NCBI GenBank assembly: GCA_025999935.1
Contig: BNXY01000070.1
Coordinates: 1-9,385, forward strand
From: Bacteroidia bacterium
GTDB lineage: Bacteria > Bacteroidota > Bacteroidia > Bacteroidales > Azobacteroidaceae
Direction: 5' to 3'
DNA length: 9,385 nucleotides
A program made the translations under genes and the position numbers. Positions 1-5,617 of this stretch are shown piece by piece (positions within the stretch are counted from its first letter, which is position 1; each line of letters opens with the position of its first letter). The notes under the pieces are model-generated. The model ran no database searches, was not told where the DNA came from, and saw nothing but the letters and a program-made list of their open reading frames with translations.

Positions 1-32
1 CATAAGTTTAATATTTAATTTGTTTATATTAT

Positions 33-492
33 GATTCTTTCTTTTGCTGCGAGAGCGGCATTGAGACACAATATTACTGACATTAAAAGTTATATAGTAT
101 TCTAGATTCTTTCTTTTGCTGCGAGAGCGGCATTGAGACATCTCGGAGGAGACATCATCCATTTTATGACTGAGGATTCTTTCTTTTGCTGCGAGAGCGG
201 CATTGAGACTTCATTTGTTTTTTCTTTCATGTTTTTATTTTTTTTAGGATTCTTTCTTTTGCTGCGAGAGCGGCATTGAGACTCCATCCAGCGAGAGAAT
301 ACCGTTACATTTTCAAAGATTCTTTCTTTTGCTGCGAGAGCGGCATTGAGACCGTAAAGCACACTGTTCAAGTTTGGCTTATGTTTTTTGATTCTTTCTT
401 TTGCTGCGAGAGCGGCATTGAGACAAAGAATTTTCCATAAAAAAATTTTATTTGTTTGATTCTTTCTTTTGCTGCGAGAGCGGCATTGAGAC
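33..492 (+). CRISPR. CRISPR array, first uninterrupted segment (7 repeats, 6 spacers)
   Basis: Seven identical 35-bp repeats start at 33, 105, 175, 248, 318, 390 and 458, with spacers of 37, 35, 38, 35, 37 and 33 nt. Each repeat begins GATTCTTTCTTTT, then a 5-bp stem (one G-T wobble) GCTGC / GCGGC with a GAGA tetraloop, then exactly ATTGAGAC. Known of the class: Cas6 cuts at the 3' base of such a hairpin and leaves an 8-nt 5' handle resembling ATTGAAAC, typical of type I and type III systems, so crRNAs should be read from the + strand. The 32 bases before the first repeat are close to spacer length, so the array probably continues upstream and no leader can be identified. The left seven repeats are uniform whereas variants occur only to the right, which fits a leader on the left. 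No cas operon core gene is visible in the window. Confidence 0.97.
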
Positions 493-526
493 CTTTCGTA
501 ATTTCTTACGATTTTTCCCTTCTTCC
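493..526 (+). repeat. Left part of a spacer disrupted by the IS element (copy 1 of 3)
   Basis: This 34-nt stretch follows a repeat directly and recurs at 1130-1163 (three transitions) and 2135-2168 (identical), each time immediately before the IS element. It contains a small hairpin, CGTAA-TTTC-TTACG, and ends in CCCTTCTTCC. The same 10 bases occur at the right side of the element (1011-1020 and 1952-1961), followed by one C and then the next repeat. Removing the element and one 10-base copy restores a 35-nt spacer, within the range of its neighbours. I therefore read it as a spacer rather than as part of the element; that it is an IS left end remains possible. Confidence 0.6.
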
Positions 527-1010
527 GAGTCAGCAGTAAAACCCTGTGTTTGTGCGAAAAGGCGCATAGCGCCAACATCTTTGTAGCCGTGTGCGTAAGC
601 GCACGGAAATAAGGGCATACACAAATCCAGAGCTGCGTAGCTGCGACATATTTTGCGATATTATAATATTATATTACCTTTGTGGATATTAACAAATCAA
701 AATTTTAACTATATGGCAAATACTTATTCTCAACTGTATGTACATCTCGTTTTCGCAGTAAAAAGCAATCATTTATCTCTTATTAGGGAAGAAAATAGAG
801 ACACTATGGAAAAATATATCTGTGGTATAATTTCCAACTGCAAAAGTAATCCGCTTGCTATTTATTGCAATCCTGACCACAGGCATATATTAGTCGCAGC
901 TACGCTGCTATGTAATCGGTATGTGCATCATTACCGTGCGCTTACGCACACGGCTACAAAGATATTGGCGCTACGCGCCTTTTCGCAAAACACAGGGTTT
1001 TACTATTGAC
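527..1010 (+). mobile_element. IS200-like element, internally deleted copy (484 bp)
   Basis: Both ends match those of the full copy at 1164-1951, but 305 bp of the transposase gene are missing. The join falls at GTCG (893-896), a 4-base sequence present at both breakpoints in the full copy (1529-1532 and 1834-1837), so deletion by microhomology is likely. The ends carry hairpins such as GGCGC-ATA-GCGCC and CCGTG..CACGG. The copy keeps the tnpA promoter (TTTG at 652-655, TACCTTTG at 675-682). It is flanked by CCCTTCTTCC at 517-526 and 1011-1020. It looks like a MITE-type derivative that could move only with TnpA supplied in trans. Confidence 0.85.
713..1009 (+). pseudogene. tnpA: Truncated IS200-like transposase TnpA
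   Basis: The reading frame opens MANTYSQLYVHLVFAVK and matches the intact TnpA at 1349-1810 for its first about 60 residues, then runs out of frame into the element's right-end repeat because of the 305-bp deletion. The catalytic tyrosine region is lost. The HUH motif is also changed: intact TnpA has D-H-T-H-I-L, this copy has D-H-R-H-I-L. The protein should be inactive; it is a decaying copy and the tail after the join is not a protein domain. Confidence 0.88.
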
Positions 1011-1021
1011 CCCTTCTTCCC

Positions 1022-1129
1022 GATTCTTTTTTTTGCTGCGAGAGCGGCATTGAGACAAATACCCCAGCCGCCGTATTTTAATCCGGTGGCCTTAGATTTT
1101 TTCTTTTGCTGCGAGAGCGGCATTGAGAC
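1022..1129 (+). CRISPR. CRISPR array, second segment (2 variant repeats, 1 spacer)
   Basis: Repeats at 1022-1056 and 1095-1129 surround a 38-nt spacer. Each has one C-to-T change from the consensus in the 5' pyrimidine tract (position 8 in the first, position 5 in the second); hairpin and ATTGAGAC handle are intact, so processing is probably unaffected. The segment lies between IS copies 1 and 2 and is the continuation of the array at 33-492. Confidence 0.93.
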
Positions 1130-1163
1130 CTTTCGTAATTTCTTACGATTTTTCCTTTCTTTC

Positions 1164-1283
1164 GGGTCAGCAGTAAAACCCTGTGTTTTGCGAAAAGGCG
1201 CGTAGCGCCAACATCTTTGTAGCCGTGTGCGTAAGCGCACGGTAATAAGGGCATACACAAATCCAGAGCTGCGTAGCTGCGAC
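1164..1283 (+). repeat. Left terminal inverted repeat of the IS200-like element
   Basis: Reverse complement matches 1834-1951 with scattered differences. It contains three hairpin-forming units with GTA or GTAA loops: GGCGC-GTA-GCGCC, CCGTGTGC-GTAA-GCGCACGG and AGCT-GCGT-AGCT. Copies of this end also lie at 527-646 and 2169-2288. Y1 transposases recognise end hairpins as single strands, so these are likely TnpA binding sites. Confidence 0.75.
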
Positions 1284-1287
1284 ATAT

Positions 1288-1318
1288 TTTGCGATATTAT
1301 AATATTATATTACCTTTG
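1288..1318 (+). promoter_or_regulatory. Bacteroidota-type promoter of tnpA
   Basis: TTTG at 1288-1291 and TACCTTTG at 1311-1318 are 19 bases apart, matching the Bacteroidota -33/-7 consensus (TTTG, TAnnTTTG). The -7 box ends 30 bases before the tnpA ATG. The same pair is kept in copy 1 (652-655 and 675-682); in copy 3 the -7 box is altered to TACCTTTT at the truncation point. Confidence 0.72.
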
Positions 1319-1348
1319 TGGATATTAATAACTCAAAATTTTAACTAT

Positions 1349-1810
1349 ATGGCAAATACTTATTCTCAACTGTATGTACATCTCGTTTTTGCAGTAAAAC
1401 GCAATCATTTATCTCTTATTAGGGAAGAAAATAGAGACACTATGGAAAAATATATCTGTGGTATAATTTCCAACTGCAAAAGTAATCCGCTTGCTATTTA
1501 TTGCAATCCTGACCACACGCATATATTAGTCGGTTTACATCCATCTATTTCTGTATCAGAATTAGTAAATAAAATCAAAGCAAATTCATCTCGGTTCTAT
1601 CATAAAAATTTAGAAAGCAATCATTTCTTTGCATGGCAAGATGGATATGGCGTTTTTAGCAATTCTCGGTCACAAATAGATAAGGTATATCATTATATCA
1701 AGAATCAAAAAGAGCATCATAAAAAGCAAACATTCCAAGAGGAATATCTGGACATGTTGAAAAAAGCAGGAATCGAATACGACCCCAAATATTTGTTTGA
1801 TTTCGTTTGA
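1349..1810 (+). CDS. tnpA: IS200-like HUH (Y1) transposase TnpA
   Basis: A 153-aa single-domain transposase that cuts and rejoins single-stranded element ends through a 5'-phosphotyrosine link, working as a dimer. The metal-binding HUH motif is H56-T-H58 in NPDHTHILVG. The likely nucleophile is Y116 in VYHYIKNQKEHH, with Q120 four residues on, the Y-x3-Q pattern of the family. Length is normal for Bacteroidota IS200-like TnpA (about 150 aa). The start at MANTYSQL was preferred to an ATG 60 bases upstream, because that one overlaps the -33 box and MANTY is the usual family start. No tnpB is adjacent. The open frame and intact motifs suggest this copy could mobilise itself and the deleted copy at 527-1010. 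Confidence 0.93.
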   Translation: MANTYSQLYVHLVFAVKRNHLSLIREENRDTMEKYICGIISNCKSNPLAIYCNPDHTHILVGLHPSISVSELVNKIKANSSRFYHKNLESNHFFAWQDGYGVFSNSRSQIDKVYHYIKNQKEHHKKQTFQEEYLDMLKKAGIEYDPKYLFDFV

Positions 1811-1833
1811 TAAATGCTGCAATTCAATAAAGT

Positions 1834-1951
1834 GTCGCAGCTACGCTGCTATGTAATCGGTATGTGCATCATTACCGTGCGCTTACGCACACGGCTACAA
1901 AGATATTGGCGCTACACGCCTTTTCGCAAAACACAGGGTTTTACTATTGAC
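1834..1951 (-). repeat. Right terminal inverted repeat of the IS200-like element
   Basis: Inverted counterpart of 1164-1283, with hairpins GCAGC-TAC-GCTGC, CCGTGCGC-TTAC-GCACACGG and a partly decayed GGCGC-TAC-ACGCC. It starts 23 bases after the tnpA stop. The same end is present at 893-1010 in copy 1, where it is joined directly to the middle of tnpA. Confidence 0.75.
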
Positions 1952-1962
1952 CCCTTCTTCCC

Positions 1963-2134
1963 GATTCTTTCTTTTGCTGCGAGAGCGGCATTGAGACAAT
2001 AATTTTAGCCATTTTGTTAATTTTTTATTTTAGATTCTTTCTTTTGCTGCGGGAGCGGCATTGAGACACAGCCGCCTTGATACCACTTGTTTCATTTTTG
2101 ATTCTTTCTTTTGCTGCGGGAGCGGCATTGAGAC
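1963..2134 (+). CRISPR. CRISPR array, third segment (3 repeats, 2 spacers)
   Basis: Repeats at 1963-1997 (consensus), 2033-2067 and 2100-2134, with spacers of 35 and 32 nt. The last two carry the same A-to-G change that turns the GAGA loop into GGGA; the stem and the ATTGAGAC tail are unchanged. Sharing of one variant by the final repeats fits the leader-distal end of an array. The third repeat is followed by the disrupted spacer and the IS fragment, where the array ends. Confidence 0.94.
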
Positions 2135-2168
2135 CTTTCGTAATTTCTTACGATTTTTCCCTTCTTCC

Positions 2169-2324
2169 GAGTCAGCAGTAAAACCCTGTGTTTGTGCGAA
2201 AAGGCGCATAGCGCCAACATCTTTGTAGCCGTGTGCGTAAGCGCACGGTAATAAGGGCATACACAAATCCAGAGCTGCGTAGCTGCGACATATTTTGCGA
2301 TATTATAATATTATATTACCTTTT
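2169..2324 (+). mobile_element. IS200-like element, left-end fragment (copy 3)
   Basis: Nearly identical to the left ends of copies 1 and 2 through the hairpin units and the -33 box, then departs abruptly at about 2324, inside the tnpA -7 box. No tnpA coding sequence or right end remains. The preceding 34 bases (2135-2168) are the third copy of the disrupted spacer. The truncation marks the breakpoint between the array and the ATPase genes. Confidence 0.82.
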
Positions 2325-2327
2325 TGC

Positions 2328-2358
2328 ATTGCCGTTACAAACAAATACCGTATCTTTG
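2328..2358 (+). promoter_or_regulatory. Promoter of the first DUF4143 ATPase gene
   Basis: TATCTTTG at 2351-2358 fits the Bacteroidota -7 box and ATTG at 2328-2331 gives a -33 element 19 bases upstream. It starts immediately after the IS fragment, so the gene is probably transcribed separately from the array. The ATG lies 78 bases beyond the -7 box. Confidence 0.62.
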
Positions 2359-2368
2359 TGCAACAAAT

Positions 2369-2395
2369 AACAAATTTAGGTGGTGTAAATTTGTT
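2369..2395 (+). promoter_or_regulatory. 10-bp inverted repeat in the 5' leader of the first ATPase gene
   Basis: AACAAATTTA and TAAATTTGTT form a perfect 10-bp stem around GGTGGTG. It lies about 10 bases after the -7 box and 42 bases before the ATG. It could be a repressor operator or an mRNA hairpin; the sequence does not decide. Confidence 0.45.
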
Positions 2396-2436
2396 TGTTT
2401 TTACACTTTTATTAGCGAAACTCGAAAAAATAGATT

Positions 2437-3750
2437 ATGAGACGATGTATAATTGAAGAACTGCTTGATTGGAAAAATGCTTACTCGCTGAGAATGCCCT
2501 TGGTTTTACAGGGTGCAAGGCAGGTCGGAAAGACATATACCCTCAAACAATTTGGGGCGGAACATTACAAAAATGTCATTTACGCCAACTTTGATTCAGA
2601 GGTGTCGTTGAAAGCCTATTTTGATGGAGACTTGAAACCCGGTCGGATTATTGCCATTCTTGAGGAGTATTTTACTTTAGCAATTTATCCCCGTGAAACA
2701 CTTATTATTTTTGATGAGATTCAAGAATGTCCTCGTGCGCTCACTTCGCTCAAATATTTTGCCGAAGAAGCCCCGCAGTATGATATCATTGCTGCAGGTT
2801 CTTTGCTTGGAGTGGCTTTGAAAAATCAGGAAGAGGAAAATCAAGGCACCTCCTTTCCGGTTGGGAAAGTATATATAAAAACAATGTATCCGCTTAATTT
2901 TGAAGAGTTTTTATGGGCGAAACAGAAGAAGATGCTCGCCAACACGATTACGGAACATTTTTCGAGTAACCGGAAAATGCCTGCCGTATTACACAATGAA
3001 GCGCTTGAACTTTATCGAGAATATCTGATAGTCGGCGGTATGCCACTGGCTGTTCGGATTTATATTGACCATTCTTCGACACCGAATTTTACCGATATTC
3101 AGAAACTTATATCTTCCTCATACACTGCGGATATGACAAAATATGCTGAAAAATTGCAAGGGATTCGGAATATAGCCCTCTATAATTCCATTCCGGTTCA
3201 GCTTGGCAACAGCAACAAGTTGAGCAATAAGTTTGTGTACAGTGCCGTTGAAAAAGGTGCACGGACTGCAACATTTAAGGACTCTGTCGATTGGCTCGAA
3301 ACCGCCGGCATAGCCCTCAAATGTACTAAAACGACTCGCGGAGACGTTCCTCCTGCCCAATATGCAGATAAGAACGCATTCAAATTGTACCTCGCTGATG
3401 TCGGATTGCTTTCTCAAACCCTTCAAGTGAATCGTGAAAATTTGTCAATATTTAACCAAATGTACAGAGGCGCCATTACTGAAAATTATGTCGCAATGGA
3501 ATTGACACAACGAGGGCATACGCTCTATTTTTGGGAAACAAACAGCAATAGTGAGGTTGATTTTGTTATCACAATCGAAGGCGCAGTCATTCCCGTTGAG
3601 GTAAAAAGCAGTGAAAATAATCGCTCAAAAAGTTTGAACACATTTATCCAAAAATACAAACCGCAGTACGCCCTGCGGGTTTCAGAGAAGAACTTCGGAT
3701 TTGAGCATGGCATTAAAAGCGTACCGCTTTATGCTACATTTTGTTTATAA
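2437..3750 (+). CDS. AAA ATPase with DUF4143 and PD-(D/E)XK-like C-terminus, paralogue 1
   Basis: A 437-aa protein of the AAA_14/DUF4143 type, abundant in Bacteroidota and of unsettled function. The N-terminal P-loop domain has Walker A GARQVGKT (26-33), Walker B LIIFDEIQE (89-97, D93 E94) and a sensor-like AAGSLLG (119-125). A conserved FPVGKV...FEEFLWA block follows (140-161), then VGGMP (199-203) and FKLYLADVGLL (315-325), typical of DUF4143. The C-terminal part has a PD-(D/E)XK-like pattern, E349 in TENY, D375 in SEVDFVI and E388-V-K390 in VEVKSS, so nuclease activity is possible but unproven. No signal peptide or membrane segment is seen, so it should be cytosolic. It resembles the next gene strongly, including a near-identical end (IKSVPLYATFC), pointing to tandem duplication. 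It has its own promoter. Confidence 0.92.
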   Translation: MRRCIIEELLDWKNAYSLRMPLVLQGARQVGKTYTLKQFGAEHYKNVIYANFDSEVSLKAYFDGDLKPGRIIAILEEYFTLAIYPRETLIIFDEIQECPRALTSLKYFAEEAPQYDIIAAGSLLGVALKNQEEENQGTSFPVGKVYIKTMYPLNFEEFLWAKQKKMLANTITEHFSSNRKMPAVLHNEALELYREYLIVGGMPLAVRIYIDHSSTPNFTDIQKLISSSYTADMTKYAEKLQGIRNIALYNSIPVQLGNSNKLSNKFVYSAVEKGARTATFKDSVDWLETAGIALKCTKTTRGDVPPAQYADKNAFKLYLADVGLLSQTLQVNRENLSIFNQMYRGAITENYVAMELTQRGHTLYFWETNSNSEVDFVITIEGAVIPVEVKSSENNRSKSLNTFIQKYKPQYALRVSEKNFGFEHGIKSVPLYATFCL

Positions 3751-3824
3751 ACCGGATAAAATTAATAAATAAGTGATAATGCACATTAAACAGAGAAATA
3801 TTCCCTGGAAATAAAAATAAATTG

Positions 3825-3832
3825 TATCTTTG
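3825..3832 (+). promoter_or_regulatory. -7 box upstream of the second ATPase gene
   Basis: TATCTTTG matches the Bacteroidota -7 consensus and is identical to the boxes before the first and third ATPase genes and the gene at 9303. No convincing -33 element is present; TTCC at 3801-3804 is the best spaced candidate. The ATG at 3881 is 48 bases beyond. Confidence 0.55.
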
Positions 3833-3836
3833 CGCA

Positions 3837-3887
3837 GATATATTTGATATGAAAAATATCGAAAAAACGATATATTTGATATGAAAA
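3837..3887 (+). repeat. 19-bp direct duplication creating an 11-codon upstream ORF
   Basis: GATATATTTGATATGAAAA occurs at 3837-3855 and again at 3869-3887, so the start region of the second ATPase gene is present twice. The upstream copy opens a mini-ORF at 3849-3884 (MKNIEKTIYLI, stop TGA) whose stop overlaps the ATPase start as ATGA. This may couple translation, or be a chance result of a local duplication. The mini-peptide has no recognisable domain. Confidence 0.5.
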
Positions 3888-5188
3888 GAAAAATTGAGCA
3901 TAGACTAAATGAATGGAACAGGCAAATAAAACCGCTTCCATTGATGCTTCTTGGTGCAAGGCAAACAGGGAAAACCTATATCCTTGACGACTTTTGCAGA
4001 AAGAATTTTGAAAATGTCATTCAATTGAATTTTTTTGAAAATTCCGAATTAGCATCTCTTTTTCAACAGTCTTTAAAAGCAACAGATATAATTGAAAAAA
4101 TTGAGTTGTATTTTGGAAAGAAAATAGAAATAAAAAGCAGTATTTTCTTTTTTGACGAAATCCAAGAATGTGAGCAGGCGATTACTTCTTTGAAATTTTT
4201 TGCCGAATCACCATTGCCTTTTAAGATTGTCACAGCCGGTAGTTTGCTGGGGGTAAAAATAAATCGTATGAAAACGCCTTTCCCTGTTGGAAAAGTCAAA
4301 ATTGAATACCTCGACCCGATGGATTTTGAAGAATTCCTTTGGGCGACTGATAATACAATGTTTGCTGATGCCATTAAAGAACATTTTCTCAACAATAATG
4401 CCTTACCCGCAATCATCCACAACAAAATTCTTACGCTTTATCGTCAATATCTTTGTATTGGCGGAATGCCTGCAAGTATCAAAAACTTTGTTGAAAATAA
4501 CAAGGATTTACTCTTGTCGGATTCGACTATCAAAGAAAATATCCTGACCGGTTATTTGGCAGATATGGTAAAATATGCCGAAAATATGGATGCTGTGAAA
4601 ATTCATCAGGTATATCGAACAATGCCTGCCCAACTCGCAAAAGAACAAAAAAAATTCATGTTCAAAATTGTTGAAAAAGGCAGTAATGCCGAAAAGTATC
4701 AAGGCGCTATCAATTGGCTTATTGAAGCAAACTTGTTATTACGCTGTAGTTTGGTTAACTCCATTCAAATTCCGCTTAATTCATATATTGTGGAGAATTT
4801 CTTCAAACTCTACCTTTCTGATGTTGGGTTGCTGACAACATTATCGAAATTAAAATACAGCGAAATAATGCAACCCGACAATATGGCTTTTCTGGGTTTC
4901 CTTACCCAAAATTATGCAGCTCAGGCTTTAGTTGCCAATAAAATTGATTTACATTATTGGAACTCAGGCAATAAAGCCGAAATAGACTATGTGATAAACA
5001 CCACCGATGGTCTTATACCGATAGAAGTAAAATCATCTCAAAACGTGGCATCAAAGAGTTTGAGTGTATATGTGGGGAAATTTAATCCAAAATATGCTAT
5101 CCGTATCTCACAAAAAAACTTTGGATTAGAAAACAATATAAAATCGGTTCCGCTTTATGCTACTTTTTGTATTAACAATCAACTGTAA
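3881..5188 (+). CDS. AAA ATPase with DUF4143 and PD-(D/E)XK-like C-terminus, paralogue 2
   Basis: A 435-aa paralogue of the gene before it with the same domain order: Walker A GARQTGKT (25-32), Walker B IFFFDEIQE (88-96, D92 E93), TAGSLLG (118-124), FPVGKV...FEEFLWA, IGGMP and YLSDVGLL. In the C-terminal nuclease-like part D369 (AEIDYVI) and E382-V-K384 (IEVKSS) are kept, but the acidic residue of TENY in the other two copies is Q343 here (LTQNY), so any nuclease activity may be altered. By eye the gene is more AT-rich than the ATPase genes on either side. The start at MKRKIEH aligns with paralogue 1. The stop is 6 bases before the remnant CARF gene at 5195. Cellular role unknown; expected to be cytosolic. 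Confidence 0.92.
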   Translation: MKRKIEHRLNEWNRQIKPLPLMLLGARQTGKTYILDDFCRKNFENVIQLNFFENSELASLFQQSLKATDIIEKIELYFGKKIEIKSSIFFFDEIQECEQAITSLKFFAESPLPFKIVTAGSLLGVKINRMKTPFPVGKVKIEYLDPMDFEEFLWATDNTMFADAIKEHFLNNNALPAIIHNKILTLYRQYLCIGGMPASIKNFVENNKDLLLSDSTIKENILTGYLADMVKYAENMDAVKIHQVYRTMPAQLAKEQKKFMFKIVEKGSNAEKYQGAINWLIEANLLLRCSLVNSIQIPLNSYIVENFFKLYLSDVGLLTTLSKLKYSEIMQPDNMAFLGFLTQNYAAQALVANKIDLHYWNSGNKAEIDYVINTTDGLIPIEVKSSQNVASKSLSVYVGKFNPKYAIRISQKNFGLENNIKSVPLYATFCINNQL

Positions 5189-5194
5189 ACCAAT

Positions 5195-5612
5195 ATGACA
5201 CATCTCGTTTCCCTTAACAGCGAACACTTGCTTCCAAATTTTCTGTTTATCAAGGAAATGACAGGCAAATATGATGATTTGCTGTTTATTATTACGCAAG
5301 ATACTTTTATAGTCAACCTTAGGGTGGCACAAATTAAGGAATCAAAAGTGGACATATTTATCGTGGCGTAAAAGTCTATCGAGATAAAGAAACAACAAAC
5401 GACAATGAAATAGATGTGATGTGGACTGCTGATAATCAGCTGTTTGTAGGTGAATGTAAAACAACGCTCAATGTATTTTTACGCGACACGATTTCTCAAA
5501 ACAACCATTCAACCCAACCAAAATGAAAGCAGTTGCAAAACGAATGAAAATTTTGGGAATAAAAGGACTGGTAGGGAAAGAAGAATTAAGCAAAAATAAA
5601 TTAGAAATATAA
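5195..5612 (+). pseudogene. Degraded CARF plus PD-(D/E)XK nuclease (Card1/Can2-like)
   Basis: Three pieces of one protein type lie in order but in different frames. Piece 1 (about 5195-5310) opens MTHLVSLNSEHLLPNFLFIK and resembles the N-terminal strand and helix of a CARF domain, like the next gene. Piece 2 (about 5350-5522) encodes GVKVYRDKE, then NEIDVMW and VGECKTT, a clear PD-(D/E)XK core (D then E-x-K) equivalent to residues 272-290 of the next protein, and ends at a stop. Piece 3 (5523-5612) encodes KRMKILGIKGLVGKEEL, typical of the family C-terminus. Most of the CARF and linker is deleted and the nuclease part is frameshifted. It is a dead relative of the effector at 5618, whose start is 5 bases beyond. 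Identity as a family member is confident; exact breakpoints are estimates. Confidence 0.85.
5236..5265 (+). repeat. 30-bp direct repeat shared with 8615-8644 (left copy)
   Basis: The stretch beginning AAATTTTCTGTTTATC is repeated exactly at 8615-8644, with four further matching bases after one mismatch. Here it encodes NFLFIKEMTG in the CARF remnant. The two copies bracket about 3.4 kb that contains the intact CARF nuclease, the third ATPase, the 119-aa gene and the helicase start. Confidence 0.85.
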
Positions 5613-5617
5613 AGAAA

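Larger units (their letters stand above)
1164..1951 (+). mobile_element. IS200-like element, complete copy (788 bp)
   Basis: A single-gene insertion sequence carrying one HUH/Y1 transposase and no tnpB. Its ends form an inverted pair of about 120 bp (1164-1283 and 1834-1951) rich in short hairpins; the outer part of each end reads GTCAnnAGTAAAACCCTGTG when oriented inward. The right side abuts CCCTTCTTCC (1952-1961); on the left the matching stretch is CCTTTCTTTC (1154-1163). Long inverted hairpin-bearing ends around a lone Y1 transposase resemble REP-associated tyrosine transposase (RAYT) units as much as classic IS200, whose ends carry subterminal hairpins only. Exact tips are inferred from the comparison of the copies. 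Confidence 0.8.

Noticed and set aside
33..492. Array as a type II or type VI (Cas9/Cas13) CRISPR
   Set aside because: The hairpin followed by an exact 8-nt ATTGAGAC tail fits Cas6 processing, and a CARF effector nearby fits type III; no cas9 or cas13 sequence is present.
102..578. Minus-strand open frames across the array encoding repeated LNAALAAKERI blocks (also at 971-1285 and 2030-2266)
   Set aside because: They are translations of the CRISPR repeats read backwards; the periodic peptide is an artefact of the array, not a repeat protein.
921..1205. Plus-strand open frame spanning the IS right end, two CRISPR repeats and the next IS left end
   Set aside because: It crosses unrelated elements and has no independent start signal or protein-like pattern.
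3118..3426. Minus-strand frames inside the ATPase and CARF genes (for example 3118-3426, 4063-4425, 6763-7257)
   Set aside because: They lie opposite conserved protein-coding sequence and show no family features or promoters of their own.
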